DNA of 64,000 nucleotides from Pseudomonas urmiensis (GCF_014268815.2 NZ_JABWRE020000001.1:2919001-2983000); one strand, 5' to 3'. Numbered from the stretch's first letter, positions 37,400 through 48,226 are shown. Numbers and translations are program-made. The notes: generated by a model from the letters alone, not told the origin.

Positions 37400-38200
37400 C
37401 TACACCCGGCCCAAGGCGAAGCCCTTGGCCACATGGTTACGGACAAACCAGATCACCAGCATGCCTGGCAGGATCGTCAGCACCCCGGCGGCGGCTAGCA
37501 CCCCCCAGTCGATGCCCGAGGCCGACACGGTGCGAGTCATCACCGCGGCGATCGGCTTGGCGTTGACCGAGGTCAAGGTGCGCGCCAGCAGCAATTCGAC
37601 CCAGGAAAACATGAAGCAGAAAAACGCCGTCACACCGATCCCCGAGCCGATCAGCGGGATGAAAATCTTCACAAAAAAACGCGGGAAGCTATAACCGTCG
37701 ATGTAGGCGGTTTCGTCGATTTCCTTGGGCACGCCGGACATGAAGCCTTCCAGGATCCACACCGCCAGCGGCACGTTGAACAGGCAGTGCGCCAGGGCCA
37801 CGGCGATATGGGTGTCGAACAGGCCGATCGAGGAATACAGCTGGAAGAACGGCAGCAAGAACACCGCCGGTGGTGCCATGCGGTTGGTCAACAGCCAGAA
37901 GAACAGGTGCCGGTCGCCGAGAAAGCGGTAGCGCGAGAAGGCATACGCAGCCGGCAGCGCCACTGCCAGCGAGATCAGGGTATTCAGGCACACGTAGTAC
38001 AGCGAGTTGAGGTAGCCGGTGTACCAGCTGGGGTCAGTGAAGATCACCTTGTAGTTATCCAGGGTGAATGCCTCTGGCCACAAGGTCAGGCCGCCGAGGA
38101 TCTCGCTGTTGGGCTTGAACGACATGTTCAGCAGCCAATAGATCGGCACCAGCAGGAAGAAGAAGTACAGCAGCAAGGGCACTGTCTTGCGCAGGGTCAT
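37400..38200 (-). CDS. ABC transporter permease (GlpQ-like, MalG family)
   Basis: One of the two membrane subunits, 266 residues with six predicted helices. The start at 38200 (MTLRKTVPLLLYFFF) has AAGGA upstream and leaves 4 bases after the preceding gene; a start at 38221 would overlap it. The EAA loop that contacts the ATPase is visible as PKEIDETAYIDGYSFPRFFV (about residues 163-182). The MalG-like order and its pairing with the preceding permease fit a carbohydrate/polyol importer. Confidence 0.88.
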   Translation of the reverse strand: MTLRKTVPLLLYFFFLLVPIYWLLNMSFKPNSEILGGLTLWPEAFTLDNYKVIFTDPSWYTGYLNSLYYVCLNTLISLAVALPAAYAFSRYRFLGDRHLFFWLLTNRMAPPAVFLLPFFQLYSSIGLFDTHIAVALAHCLFNVPLAVWILEGFMSGVPKEIDETAYIDGYSFPRFFVKIFIPLIGSGIGVTAFFCFMFSWVELLLARTLTSVNAKPIAAVMTRTVSASGIDWGVLAAAGVLTILPGMLVIWFVRNHVAKGFALGRV

Positions 38201-38204
38201 CGGC

Positions 38205-39064
<860 letters not shown>

Positions 39065-39068
<4 letters not shown>

Positions 39069-40162
39069 GGCGCCAGCTCCAGCAGCAGATCATCGACATA
39101 GAGCATCAACCACTGGCTCGGCAAGCTGACCCAGGCGCGTCCCTGTGGCACCGGCCGATCTTCTGGCATACGCGCCTTGAGCGGGGTGCCGGCCAAATCG
39201 AGCGTGACAATGCGGTAGGTGCCCAAATCCTCCACATCCACCACAAGCGCCTCGAAGGTATCGTCCAGCGGCCGCTCCCAAACCTGCACGAATTCCGGCC
39301 TGATACCCACCTGCAGGCGCCCGCCCGGCTGCTCCGCCAGACGCTCGCGCAAGCCTGCTGGCAGCGTTAGGTGGACGTCGCCAAAACCCACCCCATCGGC
39401 CTGCGCGCGCACCTCGATCAGGTTCATCCCGGGGCTACCGATGAAGTAGCCGACAAAGGTGTGCCGCGGGCGCTCGAACAGCTCACGCGGGGTGCCGAAC
39501 TGGACGATCCGTCCGCCATGCATCACCGCAATCTTGTCGGCGAAGGTCGAGGCCTCCAGCTGATCATGGGTGACGTAGATCATGGTGATGTTGAACTGCT
39601 CATGGATCTGCTTGAGCTTGCGCCGCAGCTTCCACTTCAGGTGCGGGTCGATCACCGTCAGCGGCTCGTCGAAGAGGATCGCCGAGACGTCATCACGCAC
39701 CAGGCCACGCCCCATGGAAACTTTCTGCTTCTCGTCGGCGCTGAGGTTGCGCGCTTTCTTTTTCAGTACCTCAGCCAGGTCGAGCACCTCGGCGATCTCC
39801 GCCACCCGCGCGCGCACCCGGGTTTCGTCCAGGCCCTGGTTGCGCAGGGGAAAGGCCAGGTTGTCGAACACGCTCATGGTGTCGTAGACAACCGGGAACT
39901 GAAACACCTGGGCGATGTTGCGCTGCTGCGGCGACAGTTCATTGACCGGTTTGCCGTCGAACAGCACCTCGCCCTGGGAGGGGCTGAGCAAACCGGAAAT
40001 GATGTTGAGCAAGGTCGACTTGCCGCAGCCCGACGGCCCAAGCAAGGCATAGGCCCCACCCTGCTCCCAGACATGCTCCAGCTCATGCAAGGCATAGTCG
40101 GCCGATGAGCGTGGCTGGCGGCTGTAGCTGTGAGCCAACTGGCGCAAACGAATCTCGGCCAT
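39065..40162 (-). CDS. ABC transporter ATPase with degenerate signature motif (GlpT-like)
   Basis: A 365-residue MalK-type ATPase: nucleotide-binding domain (about 1-240) and a C-terminal TOBE/OB regulatory domain. Walker A GPSGCGKST, Walker B ILFDEP and the H-loop YVTHDQLEAS are intact. The signature that should read LSGGQ is LSADEKQ, so it is degenerate. It overlaps the next gene by 4 bases and adjoins the other ATPase gene, whose stop shares base 40162. Together they predict a heterodimer with one good and one impaired ATP site. Confidence 0.88.
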
Positions 40163-41256
40163 CAGGCGCTCCTCGCTTCGCGCAGGCCAGGCGCCTGCAC
40201 CAGTGCTCCGGCGCTGTCGAAGACGAACAGCTTGTGGGTCGGGACAAATACACGAATGGCCGTGTCGACCTGATACTCGTGCACACCGGGCAGGTGCAGA
40301 ATCATTCGCCAGTGCTCGTTGCGCACATGCAGGAAGGTTTCCGAGCCACTGATTTCGGCCAACTCCACCAGCACCGGCAACTCCAGGTCATCGTCATGCG
40401 CCGGCACTAGCGTGATATGGCTGGGACGCACGCCGAAGCGGTACTGGCCATCGCCCAGCCGGCGCAGGTCGGCGTTGCGGGCAAAGTGCACCGCGCCGGC
40501 CAGGCTGACTTCGTTACCGGCGATCTGCCCGGGCACCAGATTGATCGGCGGTTCGGAAAACAGCTCGGCGGCCAGCTCGTTACACGGGTGGTGGTAGACC
40601 TCGGCGCTGGCTGCACTCTGGATAATCCGCCCTCGATCAACCAGGGTCGTGGTACCGCCCAAGGCCAACGCTTCGTTCGGCTCGGTGGTGGCGTACACGG
40701 CAATGCAGTTGCGTGCGGCGAACAGCTCGCGCAACTCCTGGCGCAGCCCCTCGCGCAACTTGTAGTCGAGGTTGACCAACGGCTCGTCGAACAGGATCAG
40801 CGAGGCGTCCTTGACCAGCGCACGGGCCATCGCCGTGCGCTGCTGCTGGCCGCCGGACAGCTCCAACGGCAAGCGCTGCAGATACGCCTCGATGCGCAGC
40901 ATCTGCGCCGTTTCCTGCACCCGCCGACGAATTTCGTCCTCCGCCAGACGTGCCTGGCGCAAGGGCGAGGCGATGTTCTCGAAGACCGTCAGGGTCGGGT
41001 AATTGATGAACTGCTGATAGACCATCGACACGTTGCGCTGACGCACCGGCACGCCGGTAACGTCTTGGCCATTGATCAGCACCCGACCACGATCAGGCCG
41101 ATCGAGCCCGGCCATGAGGCGCATCAGGCTGGTCTTGCCGGCCAGGGTGCGACCCAACAGCACGTTGAACGAGCCGGGTTCGAAACGCAGGCTGGCATCG
41201 ACAATCCAAGGCTGGTTGTCGACGCTGCGGCTGACCTGCTCAAGCACCAGGGACAT
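40162..41256 (-). CDS. ABC transporter ATPase lacking the switch histidine (GlpS-like)
   Basis: A 364-residue MalK-type ATPase from the ATG at 41256; the frame is open much further upstream, but only through the promoter region. Walker A is GRTLAGKTS, the signature LSGGQQQR is canonical and Walker B is ILFDEP. The H-loop, which should contain TH(D/E), reads VYATTEPNEALALGG, so the switch histidine is replaced by Thr. The C-terminal TOBE-like domain (about residues 280-355) includes FGVRPSHITLVP. It is the first gene of the operon, 35 bases downstream of a sigma54 promoter. Confidence 0.88.
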   Translation of the reverse strand: MSLVLEQVSRSVDNQPWIVDASLRFEPGSFNVLLGRTLAGKTSLMRLMAGLDRPDRGRVLINGQDVTGVPVRQRNVSMVYQQFINYPTLTVFENIASPLRQARLAEDEIRRRVQETAQMLRIEAYLQRLPLELSGGQQQRTAMARALVKDASLILFDEPLVNLDYKLREGLRQELRELFAARNCIAVYATTEPNEALALGGTTTLVDRGRIIQSAASAEVYHHPCNELAAELFSEPPINLVPGQIAGNEVSLAGAVHFARNADLRRLGDGQYRFGVRPSHITLVPAHDDDLELPVLVELAEISGSETFLHVRNEHWRMILHLPGVHEYQVDTAIRVFVPTHKLFVFDSAGALVQAPGLREARSA

Positions 41257-41290
41257 GGCGTGGCCTTTTGTCGTTGTTGTGCGCAGACCA

Positions 41291-41307
41291 GAGCCAGATC
41301 CGTGCCA
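41291..41307 (-). promoter_or_regulatory. Sigma54 (RpoN) -24/-12 promoter of the polyol ABC operon
   Basis: The minus strand reads TGGCACGGATCTGGCT, against the consensus TGGCACG-N4-TTGCW. The invariant GG and GC are separated by exactly 10 bases, with one mismatch in the -12 part. Expected transcription start is near 41281, giving a leader of about 25 bases. Confidence 0.8.
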
Positions 41308-41373
41308 GGCCAGGGGCGAGGGCTCTATCACCGAGCCGCGAGGCATCAACGCTGGTTGCCAGCACAAGCCGAC

Positions 41374-41451
41374 TGAACACCAATGAACAGTTTCGCTGCA
41401 CAACTGAACAGACCCGGCATTGACAATGAACAGCGCTGAACAACACTGAAC
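41374..41451. promoter_or_regulatory. Array of six TGAAC repeats, likely enhancer sites for the divergent activator
   Basis: TGAAC occurs at 41374, 41384, 41405, 41427, 41437 and 41447 (offsets 0, 10, 31, 53, 63, 73), close to whole helical turns. The array lies about 70-145 bases upstream of the -24 element, the usual enhancer distance. Confidence 0.65.
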
Positions 41452-41490
41452 TGCGGTCGGCACAAAACAACAATCACACAGGACAGGCCC

Positions 41491-43296
41491 ATGGCCGCAT
41501 CCGCATCGACCCATGCCCAATTGATCCAGGCCTCCTGGGCGCGTTGCCGCGAGCACGGCCTGGCGCCCCACGGCGCGCCGGATTTCGACTGCCTAACCCC
41601 CGTGCAACTGAACGCCCTGCTCGAACGCCAGCACGCCCTGCTGCGCGTAACCCGAGATGAGGTCATGCCGCAATACAGCCACCTGTTGGGCAACTCCAGC
41701 TATCTGGTCATGCTCGCCGATGCCGCTGGCTGCCTGCTGCAGACCTGGGGTACGCAGCGTTTTGTCGAGCCGCGCCAACAACATGGTTTCTGCCCTGGAG
41801 CCTGCTGGCGCGAGCAAGGCGTGGGGACCAATGCCCTGGGCACCGCGCTGATCTGCGGCGAAGCCATACATGTCAGCCAGGACGAGCACTTCCTGCGCCA
41901 GAATCGCTACATGGCCAGCGCCGCTGCGCCGTTGTTCGATGCCGAGCGAGGCCTGATTGGCGTGCTCGATGTGGCCAGCGATGGTTATCTGCCCGCCGCT
42001 CAAACCCTGGGCCTGGTGCGCATGATGAGCCAGAGCCTGGAGAACCGGCTGATCCTCGCCCGGCATGCCGATCAATTGCACCAGCTGCTGTTCAACAGTG
42101 GTCCGGATAACCTCGACAGCTCATGGGCCGGCCTGCTGCTGTTCGACGAACACGGTCGGGTACTGGCCGCCAACCACCGGGCCGATAGCCTGCTGGGCCG
42201 GGTGCCGCTGCAGCACAATCTGGAGCAGCTGTTCCAGATCCCGCTACGCGAGATCCTGGCGCAAGCCGAGGGCCAGCCGTTTGCCTTGCAAGCGACCGGG
42301 CGCAACCGCTTGCATTGCCAATGGCACGCCCCACGCAAGCCGCGCACTGGTCAGCGCAGCGGCAACTGCGACCCGCGTGTGGAGAAGGCCTTGGCCCAGG
42401 CTGGGCTACTGCTGGAAAAGGACATCCCGGTGCTGGTCCAGGGCGAAACGGGCGTCGGCAAAGAAGTCTTCGTGCAAGCCCTGCACCGCGCCAGCAGCCG
42501 TGCCCAGCAACCACTGGTGGCGGTCAACTGTGCAGCGATCCCAGCCGAGCTGGTGGAGTCGGAACTGTTCGGTTATGACAAAGGCGCCTTTACCGGTGCC
42601 CACCACAAAGGCAACCCTGGGCTGATCCGCAAGGCCCACCTGGGCATCCTGTTTCTCGATGAGATCGGCGACATGCCACTGGCCACCCAAGCTCGTCTTC
42701 TGCGGGTGCTGCAATCGCGCAGCATTCAACCGCTGGGCAGCGCTGAGCCGGTAGCGGTGGACATCAGGGTGGTTTCGGCGAGTAATCGCGACCTGGCCGT
42801 GCAAGTGCGCGACGGCTCATTTCGCCAAGACCTCTACTATCGCATCGCTGGCCTGAGCCTGACACTGCCAGCGCTGCGCGAGCGTAGCGATAAGCGTCAG
42901 TTGATCGAGCAACTGCATGCCCGCTATTGCGAGGCTGGGCAACCCCAGCAGCTGACTGCCCAAGTGATGGAGGTTTTGCTCAACCACCCCTGGCCTGGCA
43001 ACCTGCGGCAACTGAGCAGCGTGCTGCAAGTGGCACTGGCACTCGCTGGCACCGCTGCGATCAGCATCGAACACCTACCACAAGGTTTTGCTGAACCACA
43101 CTCTGGTCCTTCAGAAAGTTGCGCGTTGCCAGGCAATGCGCCGGCAACCGGCAGCCTGGTTGAACTGCTGCGCTCGGCTAACGGCAACCTCTCCTCGCTG
43201 GCCCGCAGCCTGGGTATCAGCCGCACCACCTTATACAAGCGCTTGCGTGAGCAAGGTGTCGAGCCCGCCCACTCAAGCCTTGTCCGGCACAGGTAG
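41491..43296 (+). CDS. Sigma54-dependent transcriptional activator (AcoR-like)
   Basis: A 601-residue enhancer-binding protein. The N-terminal part (about residues 60-200) is a GAF-like sensor of the AcoR type, not a phospho-receiver domain, so a small molecule is the likely signal. The AAA+ domain (about 310-530) has Walker A GETGVGKE, the sigma54-contact loop GAFTGA and Walker B LFLDEIGDM. The C-terminal Fis-type helix-turn-helix is NGNLSSLARSLGISRTTLYK. It diverges from the polyol ABC operon across a gap with a -24/-12 promoter and a repeat array, and is its evident activator. Confidence 0.93.
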   Translation: MAASASTHAQLIQASWARCREHGLAPHGAPDFDCLTPVQLNALLERQHALLRVTRDEVMPQYSHLLGNSSYLVMLADAAGCLLQTWGTQRFVEPRQQHGFCPGACWREQGVGTNALGTALICGEAIHVSQDEHFLRQNRYMASAAAPLFDAERGLIGVLDVASDGYLPAAQTLGLVRMMSQSLENRLILARHADQLHQLLFNSGPDNLDSSWAGLLLFDEHGRVLAANHRADSLLGRVPLQHNLEQLFQIPLREILAQAEGQPFALQATGRNRLHCQWHAPRKPRTGQRSGNCDPRVEKALAQAGLLLEKDIPVLVQGETGVGKEVFVQALHRASSRAQQPLVAVNCAAIPAELVESELFGYDKGAFTGAHHKGNPGLIRKAHLGILFLDEIGDMPLATQARLLRVLQSRSIQPLGSAEPVAVDIRVVSASNRDLAVQVRDGSFRQDLYYRIAGLSLTLPALRERSDKRQLIEQLHARYCEAGQPQQLTAQVMEVLLNHPWPGNLRQLSSVLQVALALAGTAAISIEHLPQGFAEPHSGPSESCALPGNAPATGSLVELLRSANGNLSSLARSLGISRTTLYKRLREQGVEPAHSSLVRHR

Positions 43297-43364
43297 TAAC
43301 CGGATACACAACCCCGGCACTGGCGTTTGCTTAGCCTCGCTGCTCCACACACCAGGAGCAGCTC

Positions 43365-46300
43365 ATGTCTCACGCACTGCCTCATCACCTTGCCTTGATC
43401 CATCAACGAATGCCGAGTTGGCTGCAACAGAGCACCCTTGCGCAGCGCAGCACGCTGAAAAGCCGTCTGCAGCTCAGTCATAAGGCCACCCGCAAGCTGG
43501 AGCAGGCCATGGCCTCTATCCAATCGGTCGAGACTTTCTGCCGGCCACTGCTGCACGACGCTCTTAAGTCCTGGTATCCCGGCCAGACGCTGCCCCAGGT
43601 TGACCAAGCAGTACTCAGCGATCGCACCCCGGGCCATCACCGATCGATGTCCTGGTTGGAGGCCGCTTTGCAAAACCTGAAGCCGGACACGCCAATTTGG
43701 CTTTATCCTTCAGCCGATGGCGCGCGGATGGCGCTGGATACGAGCAGGTTCGTCAAGGGCATCCGCAACCTTGACCTGGGCCAGCGCTATCTGAACCACC
43801 TGCGCGATCATGTCGACAACGACATTTTTCGCAGCCTGTTGCGCGCCCAGGACCACGCCGCTTTTGCCGCCGAGCTCAGCTGCGCACAGATGCAGGGTCG
43901 GCTCGACAGCCGGGGGCAAGCGCTGGGCGAAGCCGCCCTGGCAGGAGCGGTCGAGATCCCTTCAGTACACGGCTCGACGCGCCTGCAATGTGGCTACTTG
44001 AGCGTCTTAGGCGTACCTCTGAGCGGCCCGCTGCTGGTGCGCCGCGAGCCCCAAGGGCAAACCGAACCCTGCCTTCTTTATTTACCGGGTGATCAGCAGG
44101 GCGCAGTGCGCCAGTATCCCTCCTTGCAGGCCGCTGGAGCCGCGCTGACTCGAAGGCTATGGAACACCCACTTTCGCCAATTCTTCACGCGTTACGTCAG
44201 CCACGGGCAACGCCCTACTTTTATCGCCCGGCTGCGCCAGAGGCTCTATCCGCGCTATCCCTACGCAACCCTTCATCCCACACCACCGGTACTGGAAAAA
44301 GGCCAGTCGTTCAGCTGGATCAAGCGTGCGTTTCCCGCCCCACATGAGCTGTGGCAGGAAACCTTGGACAAAAATGCCCGCCTGAGCCTGACGTTCACTC
44401 AGTGGCCCGGCAACTGCTTCACTGCCCGCGCCAGCAACCAAGTTCAGAGCACACTTGACGATGCCGTCACCCTCGCCGTCCCGACCGCGCAATTAGACGC
44501 CCAGGCGCAACGCGAGCGAATTCTGGGTTGGTTCGGCGTCGGCCTGACGGTGCTGAACGTGGTCAGTTTGTTCCTTCCAGGCCTTGCTCAAGTCATGTTG
44601 GTGATAGGAGGCGCGCAGATCGTCAACGAATTTCTCGAAGGGGTCCACGCCCTCGAGGAAGGTGAAACGGATGCGGCCATCGAGCATCTCTTCGAGGTGT
44701 TCGATAGCCTGGTGCAGTTCGCTGTACTGGGGGCTGCACATGCGGCAATCGAACCGCCTGGTCCGCTGGAGCACTGGACAAGCTTTGCCGGCAAATCAAG
44801 TTCACGCTTGTGGCACGGCGATCTCAAGCCTTTCATCGAGCTAACCCCATGGCCCGCCGGCACCGCCAGCGACGGCCAAGGCCCGCACCTTTGGCAAGGC
44901 AAGCACTGGCTAAGCCTCGAGGGCAAGGCATTGCCCGTGGAGCAAAACCCTGAAGGTGGCTGGCAATTGGCGCCTGCCAAGGGCCATCGGTATCAACCGC
45001 GAATGCTCGGTAACGGCCAAATACCCTGGCAGTTTGAACACGAGCAACCTTTGGCCTGGAATACCGCCAAGTTGCTCAGGCGTATCGCCAGGTGCGAGCC
45101 TGCGGTGAGCGATGAAACCCTGTTGCGCGCGCTGCGCTGCAGTGGCTACAGCGAAGCGGCGCTACGCCGCGTGATGGTCGATCAGCAAGCCGCGCCCGCC
45201 ATGCTGCTCGACAGCCTGCAAGCGCTGGATGCAACGGGTGCAGCGGGGCCTGAGAGCCGCTGGACAGACGCCAGCGCACTGGCGCACGACTTCCCATCGC
45301 TAAGCTCAAGGGCCCGCGCTGAGATCCTGGCCAAGGCTGATGCCAAGGACGTCACGCAGATGCAACAGAGCGGCCGGCTGCCCTTGTCGATCGCCGAAAC
45401 GGCCCGAGTGTATTTGCGTGAAGCGCGCATCGACCGCGCTTTGCAGCGCTTTTATCAACAAAGCGGCCCAGCCCAGGACCGTGATGCGTTGATCTTCGGC
45501 ACGCTTGAGCAACTACCCGGCTGGACCAACGATGTGCGCCTCGAACTGCGCCAAGGCAGCCCACATGGCCCGCTGCTCAAGGCCTGCGGCGCCGAGGGCC
45601 GGCCGGTCAAAACCCTGGTGCGCAGCGCGCAGGGCTACCAACCCTATGATGAACGCGGCCAAGCCCTGGCTAGCAAGATGACTATCTACCAGGCGATTCT
45701 CAACGCACTGCCCGATACCGAGCGGGTCGCAATGAAACTTGAGATTCATCAACCGCTGCGCCTGCGCGATGCGTTGTTCGAAAAGGCCTCGATAGATCGG
45801 CGGCATACCGCCAGGCAACTGGGGCTGGCGCCAGTGCGCCCCTTGTACCGCCTACCAACGCGGCTGCCACAAGAGCGCCGTATCGGTTACTCACTCAGCG
45901 GCCGCGGCCAAGGCTGGACAACTGATGAGCAAGCGTTTGATGCGCTGTTTCCCAGCCGCGAGCCGCAAGATCGTGAATGGTTACGTCAGCGCTTGCGCGA
46001 GGAAGCAGGCAACAGCCCAGGCGCGTTCAGTAGATTGCTGGAACGTCTACGCACCGACCTGCAACGGCTCAACCGCACGCTCGATACCTGGATCAACGAT
46101 CCCGAGGGCATCGCAGTAGGCGCGCTTGAGCAAAGAAGGGCCACACGTACCGAGGCTGCGCGGCGGATACGCCAAGCCTGGCGCCGGGAGGGCCAGCCGG
46201 GTGATGTGGGGCTGATCCTGCAGGCAGAGCACCTGGGCCCGCTACCCAACCTGCCAAGCCAACTCGAACACGTCAGGGTGCTCATGGTCAACGGTTCACA

Positions 46301-48209
46301 CAGCGGCGAAGCGATGAACATGGAGGGCTTTCTGCAAGCCTTCCCGCGGGTTCAGCTACTGGACATTTCCTCCAATATGCTGCGCTGGCTGCCTGAGCCC
46401 ATCGCCCAGATGCGCGAGTTGCAAGCATTAGATGTCGCGGAGAACTTCCTCCCGCTCGATGGCGAACGAAACCTCAATGTGCTGACTCGTCTGGCGCGGC
46501 TACAGCGCCTGAACCTGACCGATGCCGCTGAAAATCTTCCGGTTGCAGCGCTGCAACGACTAGCGCAGTTGCAACACCTGCAAGCGCTGCAACTCGACCT
46601 TAACACCCTGACCCTGCAAACCGAGCATTTCCAAGCCTTGCACGGCTGGCCTGCACTGAGCGAACTGAGCCTCGGCTCCAATGCCATCACCTTGACCGCC
46701 GAAAGCCGCGCAGCACTCGCTCAATTGACTCGCCTGCGCTCGCTGCGCTTGGGGGAAAACCCATTGCAGCTGGCACCCGATGTAACCGGTTGGCAGCACC
46801 TGGAGTCTTTGGATCTCGATCAGTGTGAACTCAGCGAGTGGCCCCAGGGTTTGCCGGATCTTATGGGCCAACGCCCGCTGGTACTGCGGTCACTGGACCT
46901 GAGCGGCAACCGCTTGGTCGATGCGCCCGCGCTGCATGACAGCGCATTTGCCGAAGCGATCCGCAACCGTGAAGAGCAGACGTTCTACGACTTCGACGGC
47001 AACCCATTCAACGAACAAGCCCAAGTCAATTTGCGTGATGCAGCTCTAGCGGCCATTCCCGACCTGGACGCACTTGACGTATCGCCCGAGCAAGCCTGGG
47101 CTATAGAGCTTCCCGACGACTTGCAAGCGCAGCGTCAAGCCAACGCCGAGGACCCCATGTGGGCACCGCTGTACCGGTTGTTCGAGCGCATGGTAGATAC
47201 GCCGGAATATGTCGCCAGCCCACCTCGGATGCGCGAACGGATCGTGCATATCCTGCGTGTGCTAGGCCTGCAACCGGTTGCCGGCGAAGACGGCGGTTGG
47301 GGATTGGCGCAATTGCAGCAACAGTTGGTCAACCAGATCGATGCCGCCGCCCAAGCGTGCGTTGATCAGGCCAGTCTGCTGTTCCAGCAAGTAGAAACAG
47401 AGGTATCGATCTGGCGCGCCGTCTCTACCGCCCAAGCAGGTGCTGGCGACGAGGCCGTGGCGGTATCCGTGGCCACCGCCATGGCGCGCCAGAGCCGCCT
47501 GGATGGGCAAGTCGCCGCCGTGTACGACGCCCGCGTCGCTCGGCGTAACGCATTGGCAGCCGCAGAAGACGACGCAGCGCGCCAGGCGGCTCCCGTCTTG
47601 CACCCTGATGACGATCTGAGCGACGCGCTGTTGAGCAACCCGCAAAGCCCGCTGGATGAAATCGAAATGGCGCTGGTTGCGCGGATCTACCTCGCAGACC
47701 GGCTGGGCTTGCCCGAGCAGCCCGGACAGATCGCCTTTGGCTATTTGGCCAACCTCAGCGAGGCGACGCTAGAACGCCTGGCAGTGGCTGTTGAGGGCGA
47801 GACAGATGCTCGTTACCTGGCGCACTGGGCCAGCGAGCAACGCTTCTGGCAGGCCTGGATCCGGCGCTTGCGTCCGGTCTCGTTCGAGGCGTTGGCGCGA
47901 GACTGGGAAGCGGCTTCGGAGTACTTCAATGAACTCAGCGAGGCAACCTCCAGCCCCGGCCCCTACAGTGGCCCCGCCGTGCCCGAACGCTTTATCGCTG
48001 AACTGGAGCGACAAACCCAGGCGGTGCCTGGGCTGGTCTGGCGGATCGACGGCGTGTTGCAACGCATCGATCTGGTTTCCAATCGCTACCCTGGCGAGAG
48101 TGGCTTGTATGAGCTGGCAGGCAGGCTGCTGCTAAGCACCCGTCGCCAAGCAGAACACGCGCTTTATGCTCAGCTGGCTGAAGAATTGTTCCACGTGAGC
48201 CAAGCCTGA
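43365..48209 (+). CDS. Giant LRR effector with C-terminal NEL-type E3 ubiquitin ligase domain
   Basis: A 1614-residue protein with GGAG upstream of the ATG. The large N-terminal region (about 1-900) resembles the dermonecrotic-toxin-like DUF6543 module of pseudomonads and contains one strongly hydrophobic stretch (about residues 385-415). Leucine-rich repeats follow (about 955-1210, e.g. LDISSNMLRWLPEPI, LRSLDLSGNRL). The C-terminal part (about 1290-1600) matches the IpaH/SspH-type novel E3 ligase (NEL), with the catalytic Cys1332 in the CxD motif (ACVDQ). NEL enzymes act inside eukaryotic cells, so this is a predicted host-targeted effector. No secretion genes are in the window. Confidence 0.85.
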   Translation: MSHALPHHLALIHQRMPSWLQQSTLAQRSTLKSRLQLSHKATRKLEQAMASIQSVETFCRPLLHDALKSWYPGQTLPQVDQAVLSDRTPGHHRSMSWLEAALQNLKPDTPIWLYPSADGARMALDTSRFVKGIRNLDLGQRYLNHLRDHVDNDIFRSLLRAQDHAAFAAELSCAQMQGRLDSRGQALGEAALAGAVEIPSVHGSTRLQCGYLSVLGVPLSGPLLVRREPQGQTEPCLLYLPGDQQGAVRQYPSLQAAGAALTRRLWNTHFRQFFTRYVSHGQRPTFIARLRQRLYPRYPYATLHPTPPVLEKGQSFSWIKRAFPAPHELWQETLDKNARLSLTFTQWPGNCFTARASNQVQSTLDDAVTLAVPTAQLDAQAQRERILGWFGVGLTVLNVVSLFLPGLAQVMLVIGGAQIVNEFLEGVHALEEGETDAAIEHLFEVFDSLVQFAVLGAAHAAIEPPGPLEHWTSFAGKSSSRLWHGDLKPFIELTPWPAGTASDGQGPHLWQGKHWLSLEGKALPVEQNPEGGWQLAPAKGHRYQPRMLGNGQIPWQFEHEQPLAWNTAKLLRRIARCEPAVSDETLLRALRCSGYSEAALRRVMVDQQAAPAMLLDSLQALDATGAAGPESRWTDASALAHDFPSLSSRARAEILAKADAKDVTQMQQSGRLPLSIAETARVYLREARIDRALQRFYQQSGPAQDRDALIFGTLEQLPGWTNDVRLELRQGSPHGPLLKACGAEGRPVKTLVRSAQGYQPYDERGQALASKMTIYQAILNALPDTERVAMKLEIHQPLRLRDALFEKASIDRRHTARQLGLAPVRPLYRLPTRLPQERRIGYSLSGRGQGWTTDEQAFDALFPSREPQDREWLRQRLREEAGNSPGAFSRLLERLRTDLQRLNRTLDTWINDPEGIAVGALEQRRATRTEAARRIRQAWRREGQPGDVGLILQAEHLGPLPNLPSQLEHVRVLMVNGSHSGEAMNMEGFLQAFPRVQLLDISSNMLRWLPEPIAQMRELQALDVAENFLPLDGERNLNVLTRLARLQRLNLTDAAENLPVAALQRLAQLQHLQALQLDLNTLTLQTEHFQALHGWPALSELSLGSNAITLTAESRAALAQLTRLRSLRLGENPLQLAPDVTGWQHLESLDLDQCELSEWPQGLPDLMGQRPLVLRSLDLSGNRLVDAPALHDSAFAEAIRNREEQTFYDFDGNPFNEQAQVNLRDAALAAIPDLDALDVSPEQAWAIELPDDLQAQRQANAEDPMWAPLYRLFERMVDTPEYVASPPRMRERIVHILRVLGLQPVAGEDGGWGLAQLQQQLVNQIDAAAQACVDQASLLFQQVETEVSIWRAVSTAQAGAGDEAVAVSVATAMARQSRLDGQVAAVYDARVARRNALAAAEDDAARQAAPVLHPDDDLSDALLSNPQSPLDEIEMALVARIYLADRLGLPEQPGQIAFGYLANLSEATLERLAVAVEGETDARYLAHWASEQRFWQAWIRRLRPVSFEALARDWEAASEYFNELSEATSSPGPYSGPAVPERFIAELERQTQAVPGLVWRIDGVLQRIDLVSNRYPGESGLYELAGRLLLSTRRQAEHALYAQLAEELFHVSQA

Positions 48210-48226
48210 CCGGCGCGGCTTTGACA

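Noticed and set aside
41344..41356. IHF site between the sigma54 promoter and the TGAAC repeats
   Set aside because: catcaacgctggt has three mismatches to the consensus WATCAANNNNTTR, too weak to claim.
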